Assembly: GCA_937927675.1 (NCBI GenBank)
Contig: CALBSG010000157.1
Span: forward strand, 1-64,000
Direction: 5' to 3'
Source of the DNA: an uncultured Paracoccaceae bacterium
GTDB taxonomy: Bacteria > Pseudomonadota > Alphaproteobacteria > Rhodobacterales > Rhodobacteraceae
DNA: 64,000 bases
Shown here: positions 7,587 through 14,963 of the stretch, one piece after another
Layout: every line of letters starts with the position of its first letter
How positions within the stretch are numbered: the first letter of the stretch is position 1
Made by a program: the position numbers and the translations under genes
Notes under the pieces: generated by a model
The model's input: only the letters and a program-made list of their open reading frames with translations
Databases searched by the model: none
What the model was told of the DNA's origin: nothing

Positions 7587-8171
7587 TCACCCTTCTGATG
7601 ATGAGCCCGATGAAGGCTTTTTCAACTTCTCGGCAAGGGCGGCAAGACCGGAGAACGGCCGCAGATCGGTATCCGACAGCGGGGCAACGCCCGGACCGGC
7701 AAAGACCGCCTCGCCCAATTCCGCGCCCGGTGCGCGGGGGTATTGCGGCAAGGCCAGCGCAAGCGCCTCTGCGGCAATTTCGGCAATGTCGAGAACTTCG
7801 GGCAGGGGGTCCGTCTCGTCGTCGGCCATTTCCACCTCATCGCCCTCGGGCGCGGTGTATTCAACGCTAAAGCGGCGATGGACAGGTTCGTGCAAGCTGC
7901 AAGGCACCGGCGCCAGCGTGACAGAGCAAGGCTGGACCGCGCGGGCGGTCAATTCTGCCACCAGATCGAAGTCATGGCGGCCAACCGGGCGCAATTCGCC
8001 CTGAAGCCGCAGCGCAGGCACATCGATCAGGCCCAGTGCCGAGGCCATTGCGGCGCGCGCAGGCGCATCGGGGCAAAAGTCAAAGCGGGTGGGTTTGCGG
8101 GCCGCCAGCGATTTGGTGACAAAGCGCAGTTCGGATGTTTCCTTGGGCTTGGTCTTACGCGTTTCGGTCAT
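7587..8171 (-). CDS. yceD: DUF177 (YceD) family protein
   Basis: A 194-residue protein of the YceD/DUF177 family, regularly found before rpmF; bacterial members are linked to large-subunit/23S rRNA accumulation. The recognisable part is the C-terminal half (DLVAELTARAVQPCSVTLAPVP, then an acidic stretch and PEVLDIAEIAAEALALALPQYPRAPGAE). I place the start at the ATG 8171 (MTETRKTKPKET) because GGAGGCGGAAG lies just upstream; a longer ORF to 8249 would run into the promoter region shared with bamE. First gene of the yceD-rpmF-plsX-fabH-ihfA-merR operon. Confidence 0.92.
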   Translation of the reverse strand: MTETRKTKPKETSELRFVTKSLAARKPTRFDFCPDAPARAAMASALGLIDVPALRLQGELRPVGRHDFDLVAELTARAVQPCSVTLAPVPCSLHEPVHRRFSVEYTAPEGDEVEMADDETDPLPEVLDIAEIAAEALALALPQYPRAPGAELGEAVFAGPGVAPLSDTDLRPFSGLAALAEKLKKPSSGSSSEG

Positions 8172-8341
8172 TCTTCCGCCTCCTGCCGGGCCAGCTGCCC
8201 GTTTGTATTCTTGAACCGGACCAATTCCCACTGTAAGCCTTGGGCGCACAGGTCTGGTCCTGTCTGGTCAATTCGATAGTGCCGCAGGGCGCTGCATGCA
8301 AGACCAAGGGGATGACGGGCCACTAAGGGCAGGGGATTTGC

Positions 8342-8818
8342 ATGTCGGAAGCTGTTTTGGCGCGAATGGCGGGCTTTGGCCGGGCGCTTGCGCTTATGGT
8401 GGCCGGGGTGGTGTTTCTCGCCTCTTGTGCAGCGGTCTATCAAAACCATGGCTATGTTCCGACGGATGAGGAACTCGCGCTGATCGAAGTTGGCAGCGAC
8501 AATCGTGAAACGGTTGAGGCCACCTTGGGCCGCCCGTCGAGCCAAGGGTTGTTGAACGATGTGGGCTGGTTCTATGTGCAAAGCCGCTGGAAGCATTTCG
8601 GCGCCATGCAGCCCAAGGAAATCGACCGTCAGGTTGTGTCGATCACCTTTACCGAGGACGGCGTGGTGGAAAATATCGAACGCTTTGGCCTTGAAAAAGG
8701 TCAGGTCGTGGCGATTTCGCGCCGTGTGACGGACAGCAACATCAAGGGTATGGGCTTCCTCAAGCAGCTCTTGGGCAATATTGGCCGACTGCGGGCCGAT
8801 CAGTTCATCGATCAATAA
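8342..8818 (+). CDS. bamE: Outer membrane protein assembly factor BamE (SmpA/OmlA lipoprotein)
   Basis: A 158-residue lipoprotein of the outer-membrane beta-barrel assembly machine. It has a short basic N-terminus, a hydrophobic segment and a lipobox LASC with lipidated Cys29. The BamE fold follows: YVPTDEELALIEVGSDNRETVEATLGRPSS, then GWFYVQSRWKHFG and the VVSITFTEDGVVENIERFGLEKG strand pair. It is divergent from yceD across 170 bases, a conserved arrangement in Rhodobacterales. A strong bidirectional terminator follows at 8843-8879. Confidence 0.93.
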   Translation: MSEAVLARMAGFGRALALMVAGVVFLASCAAVYQNHGYVPTDEELALIEVGSDNRETVEATLGRPSSQGLLNDVGWFYVQSRWKHFGAMQPKEIDRQVVSITFTEDGVVENIERFGLEKGQVVAISRRVTDSNIKGMGFLKQLLGNIGRLRADQFIDQ

Positions 8819-8842
8819 GCCACTGCACCAGTGGGGTTTTGC

Positions 8843-8879
8843 AAAAGCCGCCCGCCGATCGTTTTCGGGGGCGGCTTTT
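8843..8879. terminator. Bidirectional terminator between bamE and msrB
   Basis: AAAAGCCGCCC (8843-8853) and GGGCGGCTTTT (8869-8879) form a perfect 11-bp arm pair around a 15-base loop. The A/T runs serve as U-tracts in both directions between the two convergent genes. Confidence 0.9.
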
Positions 8880-8880
8880 C

Positions 8881-9273
8881 TTATGCCTCGGGGTCGAACC
8901 GTACGGCCACGCCATTGATGCAATAGCGCAGGCCCGTGGGCGGCGGGCCATCGGGGAAGACATGCCCCAGATGCGCCTCACATTGATGGCAGCGCACTTC
9001 GACACGGCGCATGAAATGACTGAGGTCTTCGTGTTCCTCGACCATGTCATTTTCTAACGCGGCGTTGAAGCTGGGCCAGCCACAGCCCGATTCGAACTTG
9101 GTCGCCGCATCAAACAGCGCCGCATCACAGCACACACAGCGATAGGTGCCGGGACCTTTGGGGAACCCTTGATGGCTGAAGGGCCGCTCTGTCGCCGCCC
9201 GCCGGGTCACCTGAAACGCCAGCTCCCCCAGCTGCGCCAGCCATTCGGCATCGGTCTTTTGCAGTTTCGTCAC
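8881..9273 (-). CDS. msrB: Peptide-methionine (R)-S-oxide reductase
   Basis: MsrB repairs methionine R-sulfoxide in proteins. The 130-residue protein has the zinc-binding pairs C46/C49 (CVCC) and C95/C98 (CHQC), C64 in GCGWPSF, and the catalytic cysteine C118 in RYCINGVAVRF. HLGHVFPDGP is the family signature. No signal peptide is seen, so it is cytoplasmic. It is convergent with bamE and divergent from the OlsB-like gene. Confidence 0.95.
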   Translation of the reverse strand: MTKLQKTDAEWLAQLGELAFQVTRRAATERPFSHQGFPKGPGTYRCVCCDAALFDAATKFESGCGWPSFNAALENDMVEEHEDLSHFMRRVEVRCHQCEAHLGHVFPDGPPPTGLRYCINGVAVRFDPEA

Positions 9274-9393
9274 CTGTATCTCCCCTTTTTCACCAGCCCT
9301 GTATCATCGCCCCGTCTCGCTTGCATGCAGGGTCGGACTGGCGCAAATCTAGGGCGCGGCTGGCCTTCTGCCAAGTCGGGGAACCATCATGTG

Positions 9394-10122
9394 ATGCGGC
9401 TGGCAAAAGGACATCTCGTGGCGCGGCTGGCCGAAACGCCGGACGATCTCGTGCGGGCGCAGGAATTGCGCCACCTGTGCTTTGTTGCCGCGCGCGGGCT
9501 GGCCCCCCCCGGAGGGCGCGATAGCGACGGCTTTGACGACTGCTGCCGCCATATCCTGATCGAAGCGGCAGGCGGGCAAATGCTGGCTTGTTTCCGGATC
9601 ATGTTTCTGCCCGCCCCCCGGATCATCGAAAGCTATTCGGCGCAGTTTTATGATCTTGATGTGTTGACCGCCTATCCCGCGCCCGTGATGGAGCTGGGGC
9701 GGTTTTGCATCCATCCCGCCGTGCAAGACCCGGATATCCTGCGGCTTTCCTGGGCTGCGATCACCCGGATGGTGGATGAAAACCAGATTGGCCTGATGTT
9801 TGGTTGCACCTCATTTCCGGGGGCAGATCCGGCGTTGCACGGCCCGGCGCTGGGGCATTTGAAACAAAACCACCTCGCCCCGGCCGCCTTGGCGCCGCGC
9901 CGCAAGGGGGCTGCGATTTCTCTGCCGGACATCGCTTGCGATCCGCGCCATGCGCTTGCCGCCATGCCGCCGTTGTTGCGCAGCTATCTCGGGCTTGGCG
10001 GTTGGGTCAGCGATCATGCGGTGATCGACGCCGATCTCGACACGCTCCACATCTTTACCGCCGTCGAGGTTGCCCATATCCCCGCCCCACGCAGCCGCGC
10101 CCTTCGGGCCTTGGCGGGTTGA
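9394..10122 (+). CDS. olsB: OlsB-like GNAT N-acyltransferase (ornithine lipid synthesis)
   Basis: A 242-residue GNAT-fold protein resembling OlsB, which joins a 3-hydroxyacyl chain from ACP to ornithine in the first step of ornithine-lipid synthesis. Recognisable pieces are VRAQELRHLCFVAARGL with its acidic follow-up, ACFRIMFLP, and MELGRFCIHPAVQDPDILRLSWAAI in place of the usual ELSRLCV block. The start is taken at ATG 9394 (GTG 9391 is adjacent); the longer ORF from 9169 overlaps msrB antisense. The partner acyltransferase OlsA is not next door, so a different hydroxyacyl or homoserine-lactone-type acyltransferase cannot be excluded. Confidence 0.7.
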   Translation: MRLAKGHLVARLAETPDDLVRAQELRHLCFVAARGLAPPGGRDSDGFDDCCRHILIEAAGGQMLACFRIMFLPAPRIIESYSAQFYDLDVLTAYPAPVMELGRFCIHPAVQDPDILRLSWAAITRMVDENQIGLMFGCTSFPGADPALHGPALGHLKQNHLAPAALAPRRKGAAISLPDIACDPRHALAAMPPLLRSYLGLGGWVSDHAVIDADLDTLHIFTAVEVAHIPAPRSRALRALAG

Positions 10123-10153
10123 CGCGGCCCGCGCGCCCGCATAGGCCTCGCCC

Positions 10154-11956
10154 ATGGCACGCGCACCCCTTCTTCAGCTTTCCGGCATCTCGCTGACCTT
10201 CGGCGGCAACCCGGTTTTCGACAACCTTGACCTTGTGGTGCAACCCGGTGATCGGGTGGCGCTGGTTGGCCGCAACGGGTCTGGCAAATCCACCCTGATG
10301 AAGGTGATGGCGGGGCTGGTTGATGCGGACGCCGGCCTGCGCGTCGTGCCGCCGGGCATCACCGTGGGCTATATGGAGCAAGACCCCGATCTTTCGGGCT
10401 ATGCCACTTTGGGCGATTACGCGGCGTCGGGCCTGCCCGAGGGCGAGGCCTATAAGGTGTCGGTCGTGGCCGAAGGGTTGAAGTTCAATCCTGAAACCCC
10501 GGTTGCCACGGCCTCTGGCGGCGAGCGTCGCCGCGCGGCCTTGGCCAAGCTGATGGCCGAGGCGCCAGAACTGATGCTGTTGGACGAACCGACCAACCAC
10601 CTTGATATTCAAGCCATCGAATGGCTGGAAGCCGAGCTTTCGAACACCCGTTCCGCCTTTGTGCTGATTTCGCACGACCGGGCCTTCCTGCGCGCCTTGA
10701 CCCGCGGGACGCTGTGGATCGACCGGGGCGAAGTGCGCCGCCGCGAATCTGGCTTTGACGGCTTTGAAGAATGGCGCGAAACCGTTTGGGCTGAAGAGGA
10801 TGAGGCCCGCCATAAGCTGGACCGCAAGATCAAGCACGAGGCAAAATGGGCGGTCGAGGGCATTTCGGCCCGGCGCAAGCGCAACATGGGCCGGGTGCGG
10901 GCGTTGCAGGCACTGCGCGCCGAACGGTCCAGCCAGATCCGCCGTCAAGGCACCGCCGCCCTGGAATTGGAAAGCACCACGACCAGCGGCAAGAAGGTGA
11001 TCGAGGCGGTCGGGATTTCAAAGACCTACGGCGACAAGACACTTATCAAGAATTTCGACATGCGCATCCTGCGCGGCGACCGGGTGGCCTTTGTTGGTCC
11101 CAACGGGGTGGGCAAGACGACGCTTTTGAAAATGCTGGTGGGCGAGATTGCCCCCGATACCGGCAGTGTCAGCCTTGGCACCAATCTTGAGATCGCGGTT
11201 TTCGATCAGACGCGCGCGCAACTCGACCCCGAGGCGAGCCTGTGGGAAAACCTGACCGGCGATCCCCTGATGAAGGTGTCCGGCGCGTCAGATCAGGTCT
11301 TGGTCCGCGGCACGCCGAAACATGTGGTGGCCTATCTCAAGGATTTCCTGTTTGACGAACGCCAAGCCCGTGCGCCGGTCAAGGCGCTGTCGGGCGGGGA
11401 AAAAGCGCGGCTTTTGCTGGCCAAGCTGATGGCGAAATCGTCGAACCTGCTGATCCTTGACGAACCGACCAACGATCTCGATGTCGAGACGCTGGATCTC
11501 TTGCAAGACATCTTGGGCGAATATGACGGCACCGTGCTGCTGGTCAGCCACGACCGTGATTTTATCGACCGCGTTGCAACGGCGACAGTGGCGCTGGAGG
11601 GCAAGGGCAAGGCGACGGCCTATCCCGGCGGCTGGTCGGATTACGCCGCACAACGCCCGAAGGTGACTGAGGAAGTTGTCGTAAAATCAAACACCTCTCA
11701 GCCTGTTCTCAAGCAGGATGCGAAGAAGGCGGATGGCCTGAGCTTCACCGAAAAGAAGCGGCTAGAGGCCCTGCCAGGTGTGATGGAAAAGCTGGAATCC
11801 GAAATTTCCAAACTGTCCACGCTGATCGCCGATCCCGATCTTTTCACCCGTGAGCCGGCCAAATTCGCCAAGGCCACCGCCGCGATTGCCGAACGGCAAA
11901 CCGCGTTGGCGGCGGCAGAGGAAGAATGGCTGATCTTGGAAGAAAAGAACGGCTGA
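10154..11956 (+). CDS. uup: ABC-F family ATPase, Uup type
   Basis: A cytoplasmic protein of 600 residues with two ATP-binding cassettes and no transmembrane segments. Walker A motifs are GRNGSGKST (~residue 36) and GPNGVGKTT (~315), with signature motifs SGGERRRAALAKLM and LSGGEKARLLLAKLM. A charged linker lies between the domains, and a C-terminal coiled-coil (from ~520, KKRLEALPGVMEKLESEISKL) is diagnostic of Uup rather than EttA. ABC-F proteins act on ribosomes, and Uup also binds branched DNA. It begins 31 bases after the OlsB-like gene and converges with the decarboxylase with only 6 bases between stops. Confidence 0.93.
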   Translation: MARAPLLQLSGISLTFGGNPVFDNLDLVVQPGDRVALVGRNGSGKSTLMKVMAGLVDADAGLRVVPPGITVGYMEQDPDLSGYATLGDYAASGLPEGEAYKVSVVAEGLKFNPETPVATASGGERRRAALAKLMAEAPELMLLDEPTNHLDIQAIEWLEAELSNTRSAFVLISHDRAFLRALTRGTLWIDRGEVRRRESGFDGFEEWRETVWAEEDEARHKLDRKIKHEAKWAVEGISARRKRNMGRVRALQALRAERSSQIRRQGTAALELESTTTSGKKVIEAVGISKTYGDKTLIKNFDMRILRGDRVAFVGPNGVGKTTLLKMLVGEIAPDTGSVSLGTNLEIAVFDQTRAQLDPEASLWENLTGDPLMKVSGASDQVLVRGTPKHVVAYLKDFLFDERQARAPVKALSGGEKARLLLAKLMAKSSNLLILDEPTNDLDVETLDLLQDILGEYDGTVLLVSHDRDFIDRVATATVALEGKGKATAYPGGWSDYAAQRPKVTEEVVVKSNTSQPVLKQDAKKADGLSFTEKKRLEALPGVMEKLESEISKLSTLIADPDLFTREPAKFAKATAAIAERQTALAAAEEEWLILEEKNG

Positions 11957-11962
11957 TCGGCC

Positions 11963-13342
11963 TTACATCAACGCGGCCACCACCTGCGGGATGGCCATCA
12001 CATCGTCGCGCGTGCAGTCGAACTGACCGACCTGAACCCGGATCACATAGCGCCCACCGTGGCGGGTCTGGGTCAGGTAGATGCGACCATCATCGTTGAT
12101 CTTGTTGAGCAGTGCCTCGGTCGCGGCATCGTCTTTTAGCGCAAAGGTGAACAGCGACAGGCGCGGCTCTGTGGTGATGCTGACGCCGGGCAGCGCACGC
12201 AACGCCTCGCACGCCTCATGCGACCACGCGACATGGTTGCGGATGCGGGCGCGCAGCCCCTCAAGCCCATAGGCGCGCAAGGTAAACCACAGCTTCAACG
12301 CGCGGAAGTTGCGGCCCAAGGGCACGGTCCATTCGTTGAAATTGACAACATCCTCTTTGCCCGCGGTTTCCAGATAGGTCGGGCGCAGGCCAAGGGTTTT
12401 CACCTGCGGGGTGGGGTCGCGCAGGAATTGCACGGCGCATTGGAACTGAGCGCCCAGCCATTTATGCGGGTTGAAGATGATGCTGTCGGCCGCCTCAATC
12501 CCGGCCCACAAGTCGCGGAATTCTGGGCAAATCATCGCAGACCCCGCCCAAGCCGCATCGACATGCACCGGCAGGCCCGCCGCATGGGCGACCTCGATGC
12601 ACTCCGCGATCCGGTCAAACGCCCCCACCGATGTGCCGCCCGCGCAGAGGATGACGCCGGCAGGCAACATCCCAGCCGCGCGGTCCGCCGCGATTGCGCC
12701 GGCCAAGGCGCCCGGTTTCATCGACAGGCTTTGATCGGTCGGGATTTTGACCAGATTTTCCTGCCCGATCCCCGCCAGACGCGCCGCCTTGTCCACCGAG
12801 GAATGCGTCTCGGCGCTGGCATAAAGCCGCAGGCGGGGCGCGCCGGACAGGCCCTTGAGATTGCCTTCAAACCCCAACGCCTGTTCGCGCATCGTCAGGA
12901 CGGCTGACAAGGTGGCGGTCGTCGCGCTGTCATGGATGGTGCCGGTGAAACCTTCGGGCAGGCCCAGACTTTGGCGCAGCCATTGCACCATGACCTGCTC
13001 AACCTCAGTCACGGCGGGCGAGGTTTGCCAGATCATCCCCTGCGCTGCGATGGCATTGGCCAATTGTTCGGCCAGCATCGACGCAGGAGAGGCATTGGCG
13101 GGGAAATAGGCGAAAAAGCGCGGGTGCTGCCAATGGGTGATCCCCGGCGGCACGATGCGGTCAAAATCGGCAAAGATCGCCTCCATCGGCTCGGCCGCTT
13201 CGGGCGGGCTTGCCGGCAGTTGCGTGGCAATGGCCCCCGGAACCAAAGGCGCCCGCACGGGGCGGTCGCGCAGACCTGCATGATAGTCGGTCGCCCAATC
13301 GGCGGCGCGTTTCGACCATTGGTTCAGATCATCGTGATTCAT
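11963..13342 (-). CDS. PLP-dependent group II decarboxylase (aromatic-L-amino-acid decarboxylase-like)
   Basis: A 459-residue fold-type I PLP enzyme. The Schiff-base lysine is K294 in NPHKWLGAQF, with the ring-stacking H180 (ETHSSVDKAARLAG) and the PLP-binding D262 (VDAAWAGS). The N-terminal dimerisation segment WQHPRFFAYFPANASPASMLAEQ is typical of DOPA/tryptophan/tyrosine decarboxylases. The substrate (aromatic amino acid, or aspartate/glutamate as in some bacterial relatives) is not certain. A perfect palindrome (13358-13373) sits 15 bases upstream of the start, so a repressor may control it. It is divergent from cysS. Confidence 0.88.
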   Translation of the reverse strand: MNHDDLNQWSKRAADWATDYHAGLRDRPVRAPLVPGAIATQLPASPPEAAEPMEAIFADFDRIVPPGITHWQHPRFFAYFPANASPASMLAEQLANAIAAQGMIWQTSPAVTEVEQVMVQWLRQSLGLPEGFTGTIHDSATTATLSAVLTMREQALGFEGNLKGLSGAPRLRLYASAETHSSVDKAARLAGIGQENLVKIPTDQSLSMKPGALAGAIAADRAAGMLPAGVILCAGGTSVGAFDRIAECIEVAHAAGLPVHVDAAWAGSAMICPEFRDLWAGIEAADSIIFNPHKWLGAQFQCAVQFLRDPTPQVKTLGLRPTYLETAGKEDVVNFNEWTVPLGRNFRALKLWFTLRAYGLEGLRARIRNHVAWSHEACEALRALPGVSITTEPRLSLFTFALKDDAATEALLNKINDDGRIYLTQTRHGGRYVIRVQVGQFDCTRDDVMAIPQVVAALM

Positions 13343-13357
13343 GGCAAGCCCCTATTA

Positions 13358-13373
13358 ACTTAACCCGTTAAGT
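13358..13373. promoter_or_regulatory. Palindromic operator candidate upstream of the PLP decarboxylase
   Basis: ACTTAAC-CC-GTTAAGT is a perfect 7+2+7 inverted repeat, AT-rich in a GC-rich setting, placed 15 bases before the decarboxylase start. The shape fits binding by a dimeric MarR-, GntR- or TetR-type repressor; no candidate regulator is adjacent. Confidence 0.55.
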
Positions 13374-13447
13374 AATGGCAAAACAGGTTCGACGCAACCT
13401 TGGTGAAAATGCTTGGCGGGGCAAGGGAATTGCGCTAGGGCAGGGTC

Positions 13448-13492
13448 ATGAGACAGACGGGCATCATCGGCATTTGCTGCATTACCTGCTGA
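13448..13492 (+). CDS. Cysteine-rich leader peptide upstream of cysS
   Basis: A 14-codon reading frame, MRQTGIIGICCITC, begins at ATG 13448 with a TAGGG site 7 bases upstream and ends in TGA, 79 bases before cysS. Three of its last five sense codons are Cys (all TGC), right in front of the gene for cysteinyl-tRNA synthetase. This is the layout of a ribosome-stalling leader peptide in which low Cys-tRNA changes expression of the downstream operon. Bases around it can form alternative hairpins (13455-13462 with 13507-13514; 13502-13507 with 13541-13546). The frame is too short for statistical support; the case rests on codon content and position. Confidence 0.6.
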   Translation: MRQTGIIGICCITC

Positions 13493-13546
13493 CATAGGTC
13501 ACGCGGGCCCGTCTCCATTCCCTCAAAGGATCACGACAGACCCGCG
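13455..13546 (+). promoter_or_regulatory. Mutually exclusive hairpins in the cysS leader (attenuator-like)
   Basis: Segment 1 AGACGGGC (13455-13462, inside the leader peptide) pairs perfectly with segment 2 GCCCGTCT (13507-13514). The overlapping CGCGGG (13502-13507) instead pairs with CCCGCG (13541-13546), about 26 bases before the cysS start. The two pairings share base 13507 and would compete. No U-run follows the second hairpin, so control of translation initiation or Rho access is more likely than an intrinsic terminator. Confidence 0.45.
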
Positions 13547-13571
13547 CCGAGGGCGAGCGACGGGAAAGAAC

Positions 13572-14963
13572 ATGGTCACGATCAGACTGCACAATTCAAA
13601 GACGCGCAAAAAAGAAGATTTTGCGCCCTTGGACCCGTCGAATGTGCGGATGTATGTCTGCGGCCCGACGGTGTATGACCGCGCGCATCTGGGCAATGGC
13701 CGCCCGGTTGTGGTGTTTGACACGCTGTATCGGCTGCTCTGCCATGTCTATGGGGGCGATCACGTCACCTATGTGCGCAATTTCACCGACGTGGATGACA
13801 AGATCAACGCGACCGCGCAGGCCCGCAAGGCGGCGGGCGATCCCCGCAGCCTAGAGGCGTTGATCCGCGAGCGGACCGAGGAAACCATCAGCTGGTATCA
13901 TGCTGATATGGATGCTTTGGGCGCGCGGCGGCCCAACCACGAACCCCGCGCCACCGAATTCATTGGCGCGATGATTGCGATGATCGAAGGGCTGATCGCC
14001 GGCGGGCATGCCTATGCCAAGGACGGCCATGTGCTGTTCCGTGTACGGTCGTACAAAGACTATGGTGCGCTGTCGGGCCGCTCGGTCGATGACATGATCG
14101 CGGGCGCTCGGGTAGAGGTGGCTCCCTTCAAAGAAGACCCGATGGATTTCGTGCTGTGGAAGCCGTCAGACGTCGATCTGCCGGGCTGGGACAGCCCTTG
14201 GGGCCGCGGTCGCCCCGGCTGGCATATCGAATGCTCGGCGATGAGCTATGAGCTTTTGGGCGCGTCGTTTGACATTCACGGCGGCGGGCTTGACCTGCAA
14301 TTCCCGCACCATGAAAACGAGATCGCGCAAAGCTGCTGCGCCCATCCCGAAGCGGGCTTTGCCAAGGTTTGGATGCACAATGAGATGTTGCAGGTCGAGG
14401 GCAAGAAGATGTCCAAGAGCCTTGGCAACTTTTTCACTGTGCGGGATCTCTTGGATCAAGGCGTGCCGGGTGAGGTGATCCGGTTTGTGTATTTGTCCAC
14501 GCATTACCGCAAGCCGATGGACTGGACGGCAGAAAAGGCACGGGAGGCGGAGGCGACCTTGCGCAAGTGGCGCGCCTTGGTGGCCGGGGTCGAGGCGGGC
14601 GCGCCCGCGCAGTCCGTGTTGGAAGCGCTGTCCGATGATCTGAACACCGCAGGCGCAATTGCGGCCCTGCATGATCTGGCGCGAGAAGGCGATGCTGCGG
14701 GGCTGAAAGCCTCGGCGGCCCTGCTGGGCCTGCTTGAAGATGATCTTGGGTCTTGGATTGATGCGGGACCAGACCTCTCGGCGTTGACCGCCCGACTTTC
14801 GGCTCTGCGTGCCGATGCCATGACGACCAAAGACTTTGCCCCGGTCGATGCCCTGAAATCCGCCCTGACGGAAGCAGGGGTCGAGGTGCGTATGTCGAAG
14901 GCAGGGGTAGAGCTGTTGCCCGGTCCGGGGTTCGACCCGGCCAAGTTGGAGGCGCTCAAATGA
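13572..14963 (+). CDS. cysS: Cysteine--tRNA ligase
   Basis: Class I aminoacyl-tRNA synthetase that charges tRNA-Cys, 463 residues. The HIGH-type motif is AHLGN in CGPTVYDRAHLGNGR (~residues 28-42), and KMSKS lies in GKKMSKSLGN (~277-286). The zinc ligands are the first Cys of CGPT, Cys in IECSAM and His in FPHHENEIAQS. ATG 13572 follows a GGGAAAG site. It is the first long gene of a cysS-cimA-phytoene-like operon and is preceded by the Cys-rich leader peptide. Its stop overlaps the cimA start by 4 bases. Confidence 0.97.
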   Translation: MVTIRLHNSKTRKKEDFAPLDPSNVRMYVCGPTVYDRAHLGNGRPVVVFDTLYRLLCHVYGGDHVTYVRNFTDVDDKINATAQARKAAGDPRSLEALIRERTEETISWYHADMDALGARRPNHEPRATEFIGAMIAMIEGLIAGGHAYAKDGHVLFRVRSYKDYGALSGRSVDDMIAGARVEVAPFKEDPMDFVLWKPSDVDLPGWDSPWGRGRPGWHIECSAMSYELLGASFDIHGGGLDLQFPHHENEIAQSCCAHPEAGFAKVWMHNEMLQVEGKKMSKSLGNFFTVRDLLDQGVPGEVIRFVYLSTHYRKPMDWTAEKAREAEATLRKWRALVAGVEAGAPAQSVLEALSDDLNTAGAIAALHDLAREGDAAGLKASAALLGLLEDDLGSWIDAGPDLSALTARLSALRADAMTTKDFAPVDALKSALTEAGVEVRMSKAGVELLPGPGFDPAKLEALK

